Assembly: GCA_036971475.1 (NCBI GenBank)
Contig: JBAIZL010000006.1
Span: 8,074,501 to 8,138,500, forward strand
Origin: Prosapia bicincta
Lineage: Eukaryota > Arthropoda > Insecta > Hemiptera > Cercopidae
Direction of reading: 5' to 3'
DNA: 64,000 bases
A model generated the notes under the pieces. That model was not told the DNA's origin, did no database searches, and saw nothing but the letters and a program-made list of their open reading frames with translations. Made by a program: the position numbers and the translations under genes. Of this stretch, positions 46,989 to 59,250 are shown piece by piece; position 1 is the stretch's first letter, and the number at the start of each line of letters is the position of its first letter.

Positions 46989-47843
46989 CAGTAGAACCTT
47001 GATAAATCGAGCTAACTGGGAACGGAGCCGATCCGGATTACCGAAATTCGGAATGACCAGTGAAAGCATAAGAACAGGGAAATAAAACATATAGGCTACT
47101 TATAAAAAATCACATTTATGTAGTAAGAATTATATTGGACACATATGTATATTAGTGGGGGTTTGTTTCCAAAAGTTTTCCAATTCCGATATCGATTCCG
47201 ATACAAAGAAATCGAATCCGAATTCTCATCCCTAAATACCATAATTAACAAACCCAATATGTTGTTATAGTGTAGAAGTTACAAGCTAGATTATGTCAGA
47301 ACAACGACGGATTTTTTACCGCCCAATATGTAAACACCAGAAGCGCTGAAATCGAGGTTTTGGTATAGAAAAGATGGACGTGATGCTACGAAGTGATGTT
47401 TTGAGTAGCATTTACCAGCTGCTCTAACACGGATCCGCTACATCATTAGGAGCTCGGCTGAGGTTGCTTCCTTCTGATGTTCAAAATAAAGCATTAGGTC
47501 ATCTAAGTGGATTGCTTCTTCGGCGTGACTCAAAATAGTTGAATCATACTTCCTGTCATCGTATGTACATATACAGGTGGCCGTCGCGTGAAGGCACACA
47601 TGTCGATACTGCATTTACCAGTCGCATTTACGCGAATAGCGGGGCCAAGATAACTAATTACGGTATGCACCTGACTGTAAAGGTCATAAACGTACAGTAT
47701 TGTGTCCAGAACTAATATTATACCGTCAATAGTTACAATATTACCGTCGAAAATCACAAAAATATGTTTCCACCCAAAAGAAAACCAGTCCTGTTTATGC
47801 AAAGATCAAGAATAATAAAGTCCGAAATATTGAGGCTCTACTG
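46989..47843 (-). mobile_element. pogo/Tigger-like DNA transposon remnant
   Basis: The left end CAGTAGAACCTTGATAAATC and the right end (complement CAGTAGAGCCTCAATATTTC) form terminal inverted repeats flanked by TA (46987-46988 and 47844-47845), as expected for Tc1/mariner-superfamily pogo/Tigger elements. The subterminal GGAGCCGATCCGGATTACCG stretch also fits Tigger ends. At 855 bp it is an internally deleted copy. It retains a minus-strand transposase C-terminal remnant at about 47370-47530: HAEEAIHLDDLMLYFEHQ, then EATSAELLMM, a stop, and RIRVRAAGKC. The 90-codon minus ORF at 47530-47802 is not assigned. Confidence 0.8.
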
Positions 47844-47845
47844 TA

Positions 47846-49149
47846 TTTATTTTTAAAACACAAAATTATTTTCTATATTGATTTTAAACTATTTATAACA
47901 AACGACTTCTAGTAATAAAAGTATGAAATAATTGCCGTGAAGGGAGATAAAGTATAAACAGATATAATGAATAGCAATAACACTTATGTTGCTAGTAACT
48001 TTACCTTATAGAAATAAAATAAAAATGAGGAGTATATTAGGAATTATTTATATTTTATTTAAAACTGGGTGAAATATTATTTTACTGTTCAGCTATCTTT
48101 GAGTTTATAACTGGAACATATGTCAGAGGGTTAATCGATTGGAAAAACATTTGTAAAGAATTAGGGCAATGGTGATTAATCTTTGTATTGCACTGGTTCT
48201 GGGACAAAATAATTAGAGCAGTTTTATCGGCATCCTCTTTTGGGACTGGAATCTCTGATATTCCCGATATTCTAGATATTTACCAATAGCTCGCGAATAT
48301 AATTTATAAAAGTGAGGACCTAGAGTTGGATGTTTTAAATTCTCCGAAATTCATTTTTTGATGCCTGCCTTCAATAACTTATACGAAGTGAAGGTAATTA
48401 GACACAATATATACTAGTTGTATATAACAGTGATGGTGTTATTCGTGAACCATTATTATCCTATCCTAAAAGGTTATTATTATTGACTGTTCCGTCACAG
48501 AGTGGGTAATGATTAGGCTATAAAGAATGCAACGTTGTAATGTTTAGGGTTCTGTTGTTTACCCCGGAACACCTGCACGCATTGGAGCGCATTGTCGTAT
48601 TTCCAAAAATGTTTCCGCCCGCGTTTGTATAAATCGGGAGCATTGTTAGATTTGTAACAATAGCAACATAATCAGTTAGTAAACAAAACACGTAACCAAA
48701 CAGATGATTGTTTTAAACACAAGAAAGTACATTGTGGAATTACTTTAATAAATGCTTACCTTCATAGATATACATGAAATGGTGAAAAAGAGTCACTTAC
48801 AGGATTTTTTTCATTTCCGAACTTTCTATATAGAAAGAAGCATACTGCATACTACAGGTAACTGTTTAAACCGTTTGGAATTTCAATTTAACTATGCTTT
48901 AACGTTAGAACTATTTGTAGTATTTTTTAAACATTACAATAAATTACGAATAAAACAAATTTTTAAATATGCGATTTTGGGCCAACAAAAATGGCGTCCG
49001 ATGCACCTGTTTAAAAAGGACACGGATTATAAAAAACTACAAAATATTTACTTTGGTTTATATGACCACTGAAACATTTTTATGTGTAAAAACTGACTTG
49101 ATAGAACAGCAAAGCTAGATAGTACAACCTAATGGAACAGGCGATGAGT
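47846..49149. other. Spacer with an unrecognised 106-codon ORF
   Basis: 48752-49072 (plus) is open for 106 codons. A TATAAAT lies at about 48627 and a TCAGT at about 48672, but their spacing (about 45 bp) is longer than typical. No domain is recognised, and a chance ORF is the default explanation. Confidence 0.2.
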
Positions 49150-50984
49150 TATGGAAGGTATTAATGGAAACAAAATCTGACGTCAGACACACTTGTATCA
49201 TCAGTATAAAACTTTACGGAGGCGGTCTCTATCCCAGACACTTGTTCCGAACTTTTGTCTTGATTTATTTTTCCTTGAGTAAATCAGACTTAAGGCCTTC
49301 TGAGAGAGACTTTACAAAGTTCCAAAGTACATTGTCTTTATGTTTTACTTCACTTTAACATTTCTTTTATTCAAGGTTTTATTATGTTTTTACAATTTTT
49401 TCATAATTTTACATTTTTTGAAATTAGATAACTCTTAAGTTTTAAGAAATACGTTACTGTTATCTCTTACATCATGTTTATTTGTTTTTATCAAATATTA
49501 ATATTATTATACTGCTATTGGATTTATATTATACAATGTAAATCTAAAATATATACCCGAATTTACAGAAATATATAGAACTCGCTTACGTGCTTAATTA
49601 CGTCTTATGACCCGTGCCTCAACCAATACTAAGAATATTGATTGTTCTTGAATTTATAAAATTCATCTGTGCTTCACTATAGAATTCTCATTTGATTTTT
49701 CTATATTCAGCGTTGGTTGGCGAGGTTAAATGCTACCTAACGCTTATTTCCATAAATACTATATCTTTTTCAGCTTCTTCGATCCGCATATATACTTTAA
49801 ACTAATTCTTATACATTCCTAATCACATTGCATTTCCATTGATTACTTTAGGGCACAGTCGATGTCGACCATCCATGGACTTCATACAGTCTCTTTGCCT
49901 GCAGTTATTTAACTCTATTTTCTACCCTTTTCGTGATCCCTCGCCTCCATTATTTCTCTCCATTACCAGTTTCCGTCAGAACTAACATCGAAATTAGGTA
50001 TATATAATTTATCGTAAAACCATTCTAAATATAGGTTTTGGTGGAATGAAATGCAGTTTTGCAAGTTTATAATTAGCCCGAAATGTAAATTTACTTGTAC
50101 TCCGTGTTACTGGATGCATTTCTGGATACATTCAATATTCTTTCATATTTTATAGGATATAAGTATACTCACTTTGTTTAGAAATACATAAAACCATCGC
50201 AGGTATAATAAATATTATATAATTTAATTAAAAAAACAGGTAGTAATAAAGTTTATAGACTTTTCTTAAGAACTAAATTACACTCAAAATGGTTTTACTT
50301 GCAGAAGCAACCATTACAACCTGAAACTTTTATAAAGTTAACCATAATGCCTTGTTATCCAGTTTATTCAGGTCGTTACCCTTACGAAACATTCTTTCAC
50401 AACCCTTAAACTTTTAAACTGTTATTAACATTTTGAGATTTTGTATTAACGAAACCTTTAAAAATGTTTCTGAGATAGTAAAAAAAATCATGTACACAGA
50501 ATAAATAATCTATTGATAATATCATTTACACAATACAGTTATAAATATTTTAAACATTTTAAATCATTAGTATTTAAATTTTCTCCGTCCTTGTTCTTTC
50601 TTTTCTTGCCTTTCAGCATCATTTATCGGTAAATAGTTTATGAATCTATTAATGTTTGCTCGTTAGTCAGGTTTCTTCATCTGTTACATAAATAACTTTA
50701 TTGTATTGATCCACATTTTTGTGTATCTGTTCAAGATATGTCTAATTACTTATATTTTTTTAAAGCCACTTGAAATATTCCTTACAATTTTGCAATTTTT
50801 GGGTTTATAATAAACTTACAGAGGAAAATGTCGCATGAATTGTGTATTTAGCCTATTTTTAACTTTTTCATTTTACAGGCAGAGGGCGATCTTCTTCTTT
50901 CTCGAACCCAATAATTAAAGATTTAGGCATTATTCGGAACTCGACTTGGTGGATAAAAAACAAAACAATGTATTTTGCAATTAA

Positions 50985-51035
<51 letters not shown>

Positions 51036-52260
51036 ATTTTGTAAGCAAGAATAGGTTTTCTTGAAATTACTCAAGCAAGGAACAAGGAAAACAGCTTTAT
51101 TAGATTCATTTTAAAGCTTGAGGCATTTAGTCGATGGGAAATCTACCAGATGTGTCAAAAAAACCTGTTTTTTGCTCACTGGCCTTGATAGATCCAATGT
51201 TTTTAATGGAAATAAAATTTTGTTTTTGGTTGTTCTGTTTATTCGAAATTAATCTAATAGAAAAAGGCTGAGAGTGTGTGTAAAACTATTTGGGAATGAT
51301 GTGTCATAGAAATAATGATTAAAGATAATTTACATGGACATTACGTAATTTATTGTTTTGATTGTTGATTTTAGTGTTCCGTTTACGTAAAACTGTTGAA
51401 ATGAATCCTAATGGAGGAAGACCATGATTTCGTAGACGAGTATCTAGGAATGGTCCACAGCAGAGAGTGATGGTGAGGCTTATATACAATGTAGGAGGAG
51501 GGGCTTAAGAACCTCCTCCACAATGATAAGAGCGGTCTATATAATGGCGATTATGTGATTCACAATAGTGTTGGGAGTCTAGACCAAAGCTGCCAGCATT
51601 GTAATGCACATCATTTTCACAATGAGTTAGCAAGAGAGCCCTTCAACTGATGTTACCACAATGGACTGGTATTGCTTCCACAGCCCAGAACAAACCTAGA
51701 GTTGCATCATTTTAAGTTGAATAGTATTTTATTGACAATGTAAGAAAATATTACCAAAGTCATGGTTTTTTAAAAACTATCAGCTTGCACCAAAGAGATA
51801 TCTACCAATGGTTCTTATAATTCTAATATGCGAGTACAGATTTATAGCTACATCTCAGACCTCTATTCTATTTGCATAAAATGTATTAGTACTGTATTTA
51901 AATCGCATTATTAATATATTATGTAACAATTAAGAAGAATTTCCCAGTGAGTATTTCGATTCACTTTATTATAACAAATAAAAATCAGCAATTGCTGTCA
52001 TGAGCGCTTAGTATAGATTTTAAACTCATAAACTGGAATGCTTAGCAACAATGAGTAGACTGTACTTTGATATAATATGCAGTGCAAATGTTTCTATAGC
52101 TAATACAAAATGTAATGTATCTACTAACGAATTAAAATAATAGAAAGTTGAGTGTACCCTTAGGTAAATATTACCCTAATTAATATGAGAAGTAAGCTGC
52201 CTCTAAGAGTTGTAAGACTGCATCCCCACTGTGCAGGGGAAATTAAGAAAGTACTAAATC
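49150..52260 (-). repeat. Inverted duplication arm, partner 14820-17000
   Basis: See 14820-17000 for matching blocks. The best-preserved part is 49160-49350, where long stretches such as GACACTTGTTC...AACTTTTGTCTTGATTTAT match the complement of 16800-16960. The 64-codon ORF at 49164-49358 is in this repeat and not interpreted. A GC-richer unrecognised patch (51400-51720) has no counterpart I could see in the other arm. Confidence 0.7.
50986..51036. repeat. Compound (TA)n-(GA)n microsatellite
   Basis: TA to about 51009, then GA to 51036. Confidence 0.95.
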
Positions 52261-53529
52261 ACAGATTTGTACAGCATTATTTTTGTTTAATTTCCGAATA
52301 CGTGGTGGAGTGCGCTATTATACCATTCTCTTTAACAACTGATTGTTTTACAAATTGATTCAAATCGTCTTACACTATCAGATCTATTGCATCCGATACT
52401 GCGATTCCAAAAGAAAGTACTATACTTACAATCTTGTCTACTTTAATTCATTTAAACTCTCCTAAATATCAGTACCAGGAGGGTGTATATACTTTTCTAT
52501 ATTACGTTTTAGAGTTATATATTTGAAGAATTTGCAATAATGCTTTAACCCTGCAAAATCCCCTCTTTACCACTACATAGTGTGCATCCCTGTCAACTTT
52601 AAATTTATTCACGCTTTTATTATTAAATAAATAAATGTAATCCGTTTCTTTCGAACTAAAAGACGTTGCATGTCCTTGACTTTTAATAAGATTCTCAACA
52701 TGGAATATTTTATAAATATAACATCGGGGATTTGTTATTTGAATAATTTATAATTCACCACAGAACTATAGAGTATGCCATGTTTTTAATCTTACATATA
52801 ACGCTAAAAAAAGTACAAAGTCAAATTTCTCTCTATAAAATGTTCATGTGTCAGTAACGTATCTTCTAAATCAAGCTAACATACAGAAAATGTCACTATT
52901 ATAAAAGAGTATTATTTAGTTAACGAGTTTTCTTAAGAAAATAAAATCAAATATTTTGGGAAATATTTATTGTACATGACTCGAGCACTATATAATCATG
53001 TATAATATAATTCGATGCCTAAGTATTTTAGGGGAATACAAAATTGATTTTCGTAGGAGATATAGCAAACCTTATACCCGTTTATTTTGAATACAATTTA
53101 AATTCAATTAATTATTAAATTATATTCTTTGTGTATAAAATCGCTAATATCTATAAGTAAAATTTACACACCCTTGTATATTAAACCATGGCCTCCAACG
53201 TTTCTTATAAATATTATTTCAAACATATGGTATGAATAAATATGTATTTAATTATGTTTGATAAATTATGTTTATCTTATGTGCCCGTTTGATAAATTTG
53301 ACAAAAAAATTATAAACAATTATTTCATTTTTTCAATATTTCCCAAGACGTGTCAGCCATTAACAATTTCCTAATGGTCAAAAGTCTCAACCAACGATCA
53401 CAAGATAATTGTTGACTTATAAGAAAACACAAAAAGGGAAAACGTAGACGAAAATATAAAATAAATAAGTAAACATATATTTCGTTCGTGATATTATTAA
53501 CAATCAGTGTTCTGACTTTTTAGGACTCT
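52261..53529. other. AT-rich spacer; no gene recognised
   Basis: No ORF of note, RNA gene or clear repeat boundary was seen. Confidence 0.55.
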
Positions 53530-54093
53530 ACAGAAACAGTCAGAAAAAATGTATAATCATTTATGTTGTGTTTAATGTAGATAGGTTGGAATACTATGAA
53601 ATTTAGGTTCTCTCTTACATTTTCTCGATTTAATTTTTTAAATAACAAGCAAATGTTTAAATTTATTTTGTAAAACGTACTTAGACAATTAGAAATACAC
53701 CATACAATTGGAATAAATAACATACAATATCATTAGAGTAAATAACATAGCTTTCTATGACTTTTACAAAATGACGTTATTCAGGAGAATTAAGGAAGTA
53801 AAAGTATGCCTATGTACATAGCTATAACCTTGAGTATAATATTCCCCGTTGGTAAAAGATAAAATAAAAGAATTGGTTGTCATCCAGTTACAGAAATTGG
53901 CAGCAGTCAACTGAAGGTTTCCACCCTAAATATTTACTGAAGCAAAAAATACGGTTTCGCTCAATATGCGTTCATATTTATTCTGTTTTCTATTATTGGT
54001 TTATTTTTATATTACTAAATTGCTTAGGTGAGATGATCTAAAAGTATTTGCGTATTTGTGTACAAGAAATTTAGAGCCATTTAAATGTAATAT
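53530..54093 (+). repeat. Repeat block D, left half (split by LINE insertion)
   Basis: Aligns with 60430-60930 in the same orientation over TTTAGGTTCTCTCTTACATT, ACGTTATTCAGGAG and GAAATTTAGAGCCATTTAAA. It continues after the LINE at 58578. Confidence 0.8.
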
Positions 54094-54546
54094 TTACCCG
54101 GCAAACTGGCCTGAGCAACCGGGCGGGTCCACAGGTGGCGGATAGTGGGACGGCCTACAGAAATGTAGGTTACCTGTGAATAAGGATTCCGGAAGGTTTC
54201 TGAATATGCAGGCCTGGACCAAGGCTATGGTTCAAAGGTGAGGAATTATCCCTCCTCGTCAGTCAACCGGTTGGGCGTGGTAGAAATAACTGCTCTGACC
54301 GGGGAGACTGGGGTAGTTGGGAATTAAGTCCTCACAATGCTACTCTCACCTCCCAGGTGAACCAAAGGCAATGCGACAGTGAAGTATGGGCGGGAAACTA
54401 CCCTAACGACACAGTTGTAAAAAAGAGAGTAAAGTAGGTTGTTCGCTCCATGAGCAGCAGTTAATAATGTCCTGAACTTGGGGTGTGCTTCAAGGTCAGT
54501 GACTGAATACCCAATCCAAGGTGGAAGGCATCGTGCCGAAGGATGA
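54094..54546 (+). other. LINE 5' untranslated / internal promoter region
   Basis: GC-rich sequence from the insertion point (TTACCCGGCAAACTGG) to the first long ORF. LINEs of this type use internal promoters (family knowledge). No specific element was identified. Overlapping minus-strand ORF 54324-54578 is a shadow. Confidence 0.5.
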
Positions 54547-54840
54547 ATGGCTACAGGGTATAAAATGCAGTTGCACACGATCCCCTTGAGGAACCAAACA
54601 AAACCTCATTGTATGTTGTCTTGCCAGGGCAGTGGGGGCTCTGCTCTGGTCGAACGTTATTTCCCCTATACTCGTGGGACGTTAATGGACCAAGTAAGTA
54701 AAAGAATTGATTTCGAGACTGCACAGACAGCGCGAGCCAATGAGATGGCAAACCGTGAGTCTGTAGCAGATGTGTCAAACGGCAACCATCACTGGGGGTG
54801 CGGGGGCGGCTGTCAAGCTGCCGACTGCAGAAACCGGTGA
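54547..54840 (+). pseudogene. LINE ORF1 remnant (97 codons)
   Basis: Begins ATGGCTACAGGG and ends at TGA 54838-54840. ORF1 of RNase H-bearing LINEs normally encodes a gag-like protein several hundred residues long with CCHC knuckles. Here only a short protein with the Cys-rich tail GCGGGCQAADC remains and no proper knuckle is visible, so most of ORF1 appears deleted or the frame is destroyed. Confidence 0.5.
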
Positions 54841-54918
54841 AGTGACTGTAGAGTTGAGCACGCTGTCTTGTCCTGGGGCTGCTCTGCGGACCCAGGCGAC
54901 TGCAAATTAAGCAGACCA

Positions 54919-55685
54919 ATGATCAAGATCCTCCAAGTGAACCTACAGCACAGCAGGGCGGCGAGTGCTGTCGTGTGCAGGATGCTGGACAGGGGAAAGG
55001 TGGACTTGGTTCTCATCCAGGAGCCATGGATTTCTGGAGGACGAATATGCGGGCTGGCGACATCTGGAGGTAAGTTGTTGTACGATAAGTACTCCGGTGT
55101 TCCCAGGACGTGTATCCTGGTTAGGAGGGGGTTGAGTGCTTTTGTACTAACGGACTTCTGCTGCAGGGACTTAATAGCAGTGACGGTGGAGCTGCGGGCG
55201 GAGGGGAGGATGAAGAGGCTGAACCTTGCCACGGCATATCTCCCCTATGACTACGCGGGGACTCTACCAACACAAGAGCTGAGGACGCTGGTCGAGCACT
55301 GCGGGGCTGTAGATGTGGAGCTGCTAGTGGGGATGGATGCTAACTCCCATTACACTTCGTAGGGAGTACAGGTACCAACACTAGAGGTGGGGAACGTTTA
55401 GCTTATCTTAGTTCTAAGAATTTACTAGTCTTAAATCAGGGGGAAGAGCCGACGTTTGTCACTAGGGCCAGGCAGGAGGTCCTGGACATTACGGTGGCAT
55501 CGAACCAGACGGCTAGGTATGTACTAAACTGGCATGTGTCGGATGAACCATCTTCTTCTGACCACAGACATTATAGGTATGATATCTCTCTAAATCCAGC
55601 CATGCTTCGGCCAACCAGGGATCCAAGAAGAACAGACTGGGACTCCTACAGCAGGGACCTGGGAGGCTGGATTGGAGTATGGTAG
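54919..55685 (+). pseudogene. LINE ORF2: APE-type endonuclease domain, broken
   Basis: Starts MIKILQVNLQHSR. Asn8 lies in QVNL and the catalytic Glu35 in LIQEPW. A GMDANSH motif lies near codon 140, then TAG at 55360-55362 interrupts. Reading resumes in the next frame (about 55377-55685) with GEEPTFVT, LDITVAS and SSSDHRHY, the conserved Ser-Asp-His. The N, E, D-x-N and SDH motifs are those of AP-endonuclease-like LINE nucleases that nick target DNA. A 1-base loss near 55362 and another shift near 55670 break the frame. Confidence 0.88.
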
Positions 55686-56520
55686 GAGAGAGCTAGAAGA
55701 CTCTGCCGCATTGGTTGGCGAGGCTATAGTAGAATCCTTTACTGATAACTGCCCTCTCAGTGAGGGGAGAAAAGTAGGGGATCCGTCATGGTGGAACAAG
55801 AAGCTAGCCAAACTTCGGAAGACCACCAGGAGACTCTTTAATAGAGCAAAAAAGAACGGGGAGTGGGACCAGTATAGGAAAACACTAACCGAATACAACA
55901 GGGCAATTAGAGAAGCACGCAGGAAGTCCTGGAAGGAGTTTTCTCAAGAGATTGACAAAACTCGGGAAGGGGCACAACTGCATAAAGTGCTCTCTAAAGA
56001 CCCAGTTAACCCGGTGGGGATGCTAAGAACCCCACTGGGAAATATAACAAAAACTGCAGGGGAAACTGTGGAAGAATTAATCAGAACACATTTCCCTTCC
56101 AGTACTCTGAGGAAACTTGGGGGAGCAGACACTGAACCAGTTGCCAAACTCTCCACAAGACGTGGTAAGAGGGAGGACTGGGAAGTGGCAAGGAGGATAG
56201 TAACTCCACAAAGGGTAAGATGGGCTATTGGCACATTTAAACCCTACAAATCTCCAGGTCCAGATGGGATCTATCCTGTGCTGCTGCAGCAGGGAATGGA
56301 TTTGCTGGTACTGGTACTTACTAAATTATACAGGCTAAGCATTGCTCTAGGGCATGTGCCGGCAGCCTGGAAATCTAGTAAGGTGGTCTTTATACCTAAG
56401 CCCACCGGTAACCAATCGGAAGGGAAGGCATACAGACCTATTACACTCATGTCCTTTGTTCTTAAGGGACTTGAAAAACTGGTTGATAGGCATATTAGAG
56501 GGGGGGTGCTTTGGCCATAA
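55672..56520 (+). pseudogene. LINE ORF2: linker and RT fingers
   Basis: The 282-codon open segment includes DPSWWNKKLAKLRKTTRRL (linker), TFKPYKSPGPDGIYPVLLQ (RT motif 1/2 region), AWKSSKVVFIPKP and YRPITLMSFVLKGLEKLVDR. It ends at TAA (56518-56520) inside the RT finger/palm junction after a G-run (56501-56507) that probably caused a frame slip. Confidence 0.9.
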
Positions 56521-57063
56521 AACCACTGCATAGGAACCAGCGAGGGAGCTCTCCAACAAGTGGTTGGTAGGATTGAGCAAATGATCGCCAAGAAAGGTTG
56601 TGCCATAGGTGTCTTCCTCGAAATTGAAGGGGCTTTCAATAACCCCTCAGTGGAGACGATGGTAAGTGGTGCAAGACGTCATGGAGTGGATGCAACTACT
56701 TGAGGTTGGATAAGTTCCATGTTAACAAACAGAAGCATATCTGTAGAGGTGGCAGGGGAGGTTAGAAGGGCGGAGACAAGTCTGGGCTGTGCACAGGGGG
56801 GGGGGGGTTCTCTCTCCTCTGTTATGGTGCCTAGTGGTTGACAACCTTATTGAACTCCTGAATCAACAGAGGACTTCTGTCTAGGATATGCGGACGACAT
56901 TGCTGTTCTGATCCTGGGCAGATTCCCTGATACAGTCCTTCAGGTAATCAGAAATCCTCTACGACTGATTGAAGAGTGGTGTAAAAAGGAGAACCTTAGG
57001 GTAAATCCAAAAAAGACTGCTCTCATTAACATCACCAGACAGCGAAAAGATCTGACGACCAGG
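56521..57063 (+). pseudogene. LINE ORF2: RT palm with altered motif A
   Basis: Motif A reads GVFLEIEGAFNNP, with Glu (GAA at 56620-56622) where LINE RTs have the first catalytic Asp. Motif C is intact: GYADD (YADD at 56887-56898). Stops and shifts occur near 56700, 56851 and 56870, and a G-run lies at 56798-56807. The region just before YADD looks shortened. RT activity is not expected. Confidence 0.88.
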
Positions 57064-58104
57064 ATGCCTCGCTTGTTTGGTGAATACCTTGAGTTTGTGG
57101 GGGAGGTGAAGTACCTGAGAGTTACTCTGGACAGGAAACTCACCTGGAACCCACATCTTGAGAGGACAGTTAACAGGGCCAAAAGGGCACTGATGACTGT
57201 GAGAAGAATGGTGGGTACGAAATGGGGACTGAAGCCATCAATGATGTACTGGATGTATCTGAGGGTGATAAGACCTATGATTACCTATGGAGCTCTGGTG
57301 TGGTGGACAAAGACCAACCAGGCACAGACAAGAGCTAAACTGAGCTCTATCCAGAGATTGGCCTGTCTGTGCACACTAGGAGCGATGTCAACTACACCAG
57401 GTGCAGCAATGGAAGTAATGCTTAACCTCCCTCCCCTTGAGCTTGCCCTTAGGGGAGAGGCGAGGCTGGCGGCATGGAGATTGCGCAACTCGAGCAACTG
57501 GGCTAACCTGCCAGATGTCTCGGGACATATGAGTATCGAGTGCGTGGTCAAAGAACCCGTCTTGGAAATGGGCAGCGACCACATTACTCGAATGTTTGCA
57601 CCTGACCAGGTCCACCAAACTATGATGGAATGGTCGGGGACATTAACATCGGGAGCTCAGATCTGGTACACAGATGGCTCCAAGATGGACTTCGGCACTG
57701 GAGCGGGGGTGTATTGTAAAAACCCAAGGGTAGAACTAGTTTTTTCCTTGGGGAGGCATACCTCTGTCTTTCAGGCCGAAGTATATGCTATAAATGCCTG
57801 TCTGGGAGAGATAGCGAGAAGGGAAACACACGGGACCCGGATTGCTATTTTCTCCGACTTTCAGGCAGCAATTAAGGCACTATACGGACACGTGGTCACC
57901 TCGGCCATAGTCAGGGAGTGCCTAATTAAACTACAAGCTCTAGCAAGGCACAATCAAATCAAGTTAGGTTGGGTGCCAGGGCATAGGGGAATACTTGGAA
58001 ATGAAGCCGCAGATGCGCTGGCCAGGGAGGGGTCTTCGACTCCCCTGATCGGACCGGAGCCTGCGGTAGGTATTTCCAAATCCATGGTCAAGATGATAGT
58101 GTGA
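57064..58104 (+). pseudogene. LINE ORF2: RT thumb and RNase H
   Basis: This is the longest intact segment (346 codons). The thumb-side part includes EYLEFVGEVKYLRVTLDRKL and RPMITYGALVWW. RNase H carries all acidic residues: Asp in YTDGSK (57673-57675), Glu in FQAEVYAI (57778-57780), Asp in FSDFQAA (57856-57858), Asp in NEAADALA (58012-58014), and the His in PGHRG. It ends at an in-frame TGA (58102-58104); downstream sequence continues in the same frame, so this is a simple nonsense change. Confidence 0.93.
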
Positions 58105-58494
58105 AGGTGGATGGCTGAAAGACTCTGTGAGCACTGGATCTGGGCCGAAGGGATGAGACACAGTAAGCTAATCCTTAGGAAACCTTCCTTGGGGCTGCAG
58201 AAGAATCTCATCTATCTGTCTAGGCAGGAATTGAGGATAGTCACAGGTCTACTCACGGGACACTGTGGACTAAGGAAACATTTGCATAAAATGGGTATCT
58301 ACAAAGATGAACCAGTGTGTAGATTATGCGGGCAGGAACTGGAGACTGCCACACACATTATTTACAGATGTGAAGTACTTGCTGAGAGGCGCTTCAACCT
58401 CTTTGGTGATGGAACGGCTTCGGTGGATGCTGAAGGTAAAACTCTAGTCAGGACACTCCTAAACCTGGTAAGAGGGAAGGGGTTATTTGACTAG
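58105..58494 (+). pseudogene. LINE ORF2: C-terminal CCHC zinc-knuckle segment
   Basis: Same frame as the preceding RNase H segment. Contains SRQELRIVTGLLTGHCGLRK and the knuckle CRLCGQELETATHIIYRC (CX2CX8HX4C). The CCHC tail is typical of I/R1/LOA-type ORF2 proteins and binds nucleic acid (family knowledge). It ends at TAG 58492-58494, shortly before the 3'UTR and A-tail. Confidence 0.9.
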
Positions 58495-58577
58495 ATCAGG
58501 GAGGTAAGTACAATATACCTTAAGGTAGCAGTGCTTCGGGCAATTCAAACCCGCTCCCAAGTTTAAAAAAAAAAAAA

Positions 58578-59250
58578 TGTAATATAGAATATCTTGAGCA
58601 AAGGTTCCGGTGGTTTACTAACCCAGACCCTCTGAAATTACAGGTAAATTTGTATGAAATTAGATAGAGTAAGATATTAACACTGTCCAAGGTAATTCCT
58701 AAAAAAGGATTTCCTTTCAGGTTATCTAAAGAGTTTACAAAGTAAAATTTTATACGTCACTATCGTCAAGTATATTAAATTTAATAACTAAAGAGATTAA
58801 TTTCAGAAATTATATTTACAGTTGTTATTTTTATTATTATCGAATCGTATTTTAATTTCAATAGTAATATATTTTTAAGTTGAATCGGTGTAAAAAAACA
58901 TGTACATTTTCTAAATAATTTAATTTATTTTAGTTTAATATTGCTGAAAGTTATTACATATAACTTAATTACTTAATGAAAACATTATTGAATTATTTGT
59001 TTAATAAAAAAATTAACCATGAAAGTTATTACAACGATTGAGTAGGCTCTGGATTTACCTAGTAGTTGTTGACTTTAATCGTATATTGTACAATCAAAAG
59101 ATAATGTGAAAGACAATCTTAGTTATCTCACTACTTGCACAATTGTACGTTATAAAACTGTTTTAAACAGTTTTAACTAGGTTTCATTGGATAAAAACAA
59201 TGCCAATAAATTCTCCATTAAAAAAAAAACGTTTAACATTTGGCCTGGTG
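58578..59250 (+). repeat. Repeat block D, right half
   Basis: Continues the block interrupted at 54093. Aligns with 60925-61330 and 36550-36800 (GGTTCCGGTGGTTTACTAAC, CCAAGGTAATTCCTAAAAAA). Confidence 0.8.

Larger units (their letters stand above)
54094..58577 (+). mobile_element. RNase H-bearing non-LTR retrotransposon (I/LOA/R1-like), nearly full length, inactive
   Basis: A sharp GC-rich island bounded by target-site duplications: TGTAATAT (AAATGTAATAT including A residues) at 54083-54093 and 58575-58585. It ends in a run of about 12 A. Domain order is APE-type endonuclease, reverse transcriptase, RNase H, C-terminal CCHC knuckle. RNase H places it in the I superfamily (I, LOA, R1 and relatives); the exact clade is uncertain. 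Paralogous uninserted sites are visible at 60915-60945 and 36545-36575. Stops and frameshifts in every domain make it non-autonomous. Confidence 0.93.

Noticed and set aside
48752..49072. 106-codon ORF downstream of a TATAAAT
   Set aside because: No domain recognised, TATA-to-initiator spacing is atypical, and the length is compatible with chance in this much sequence.
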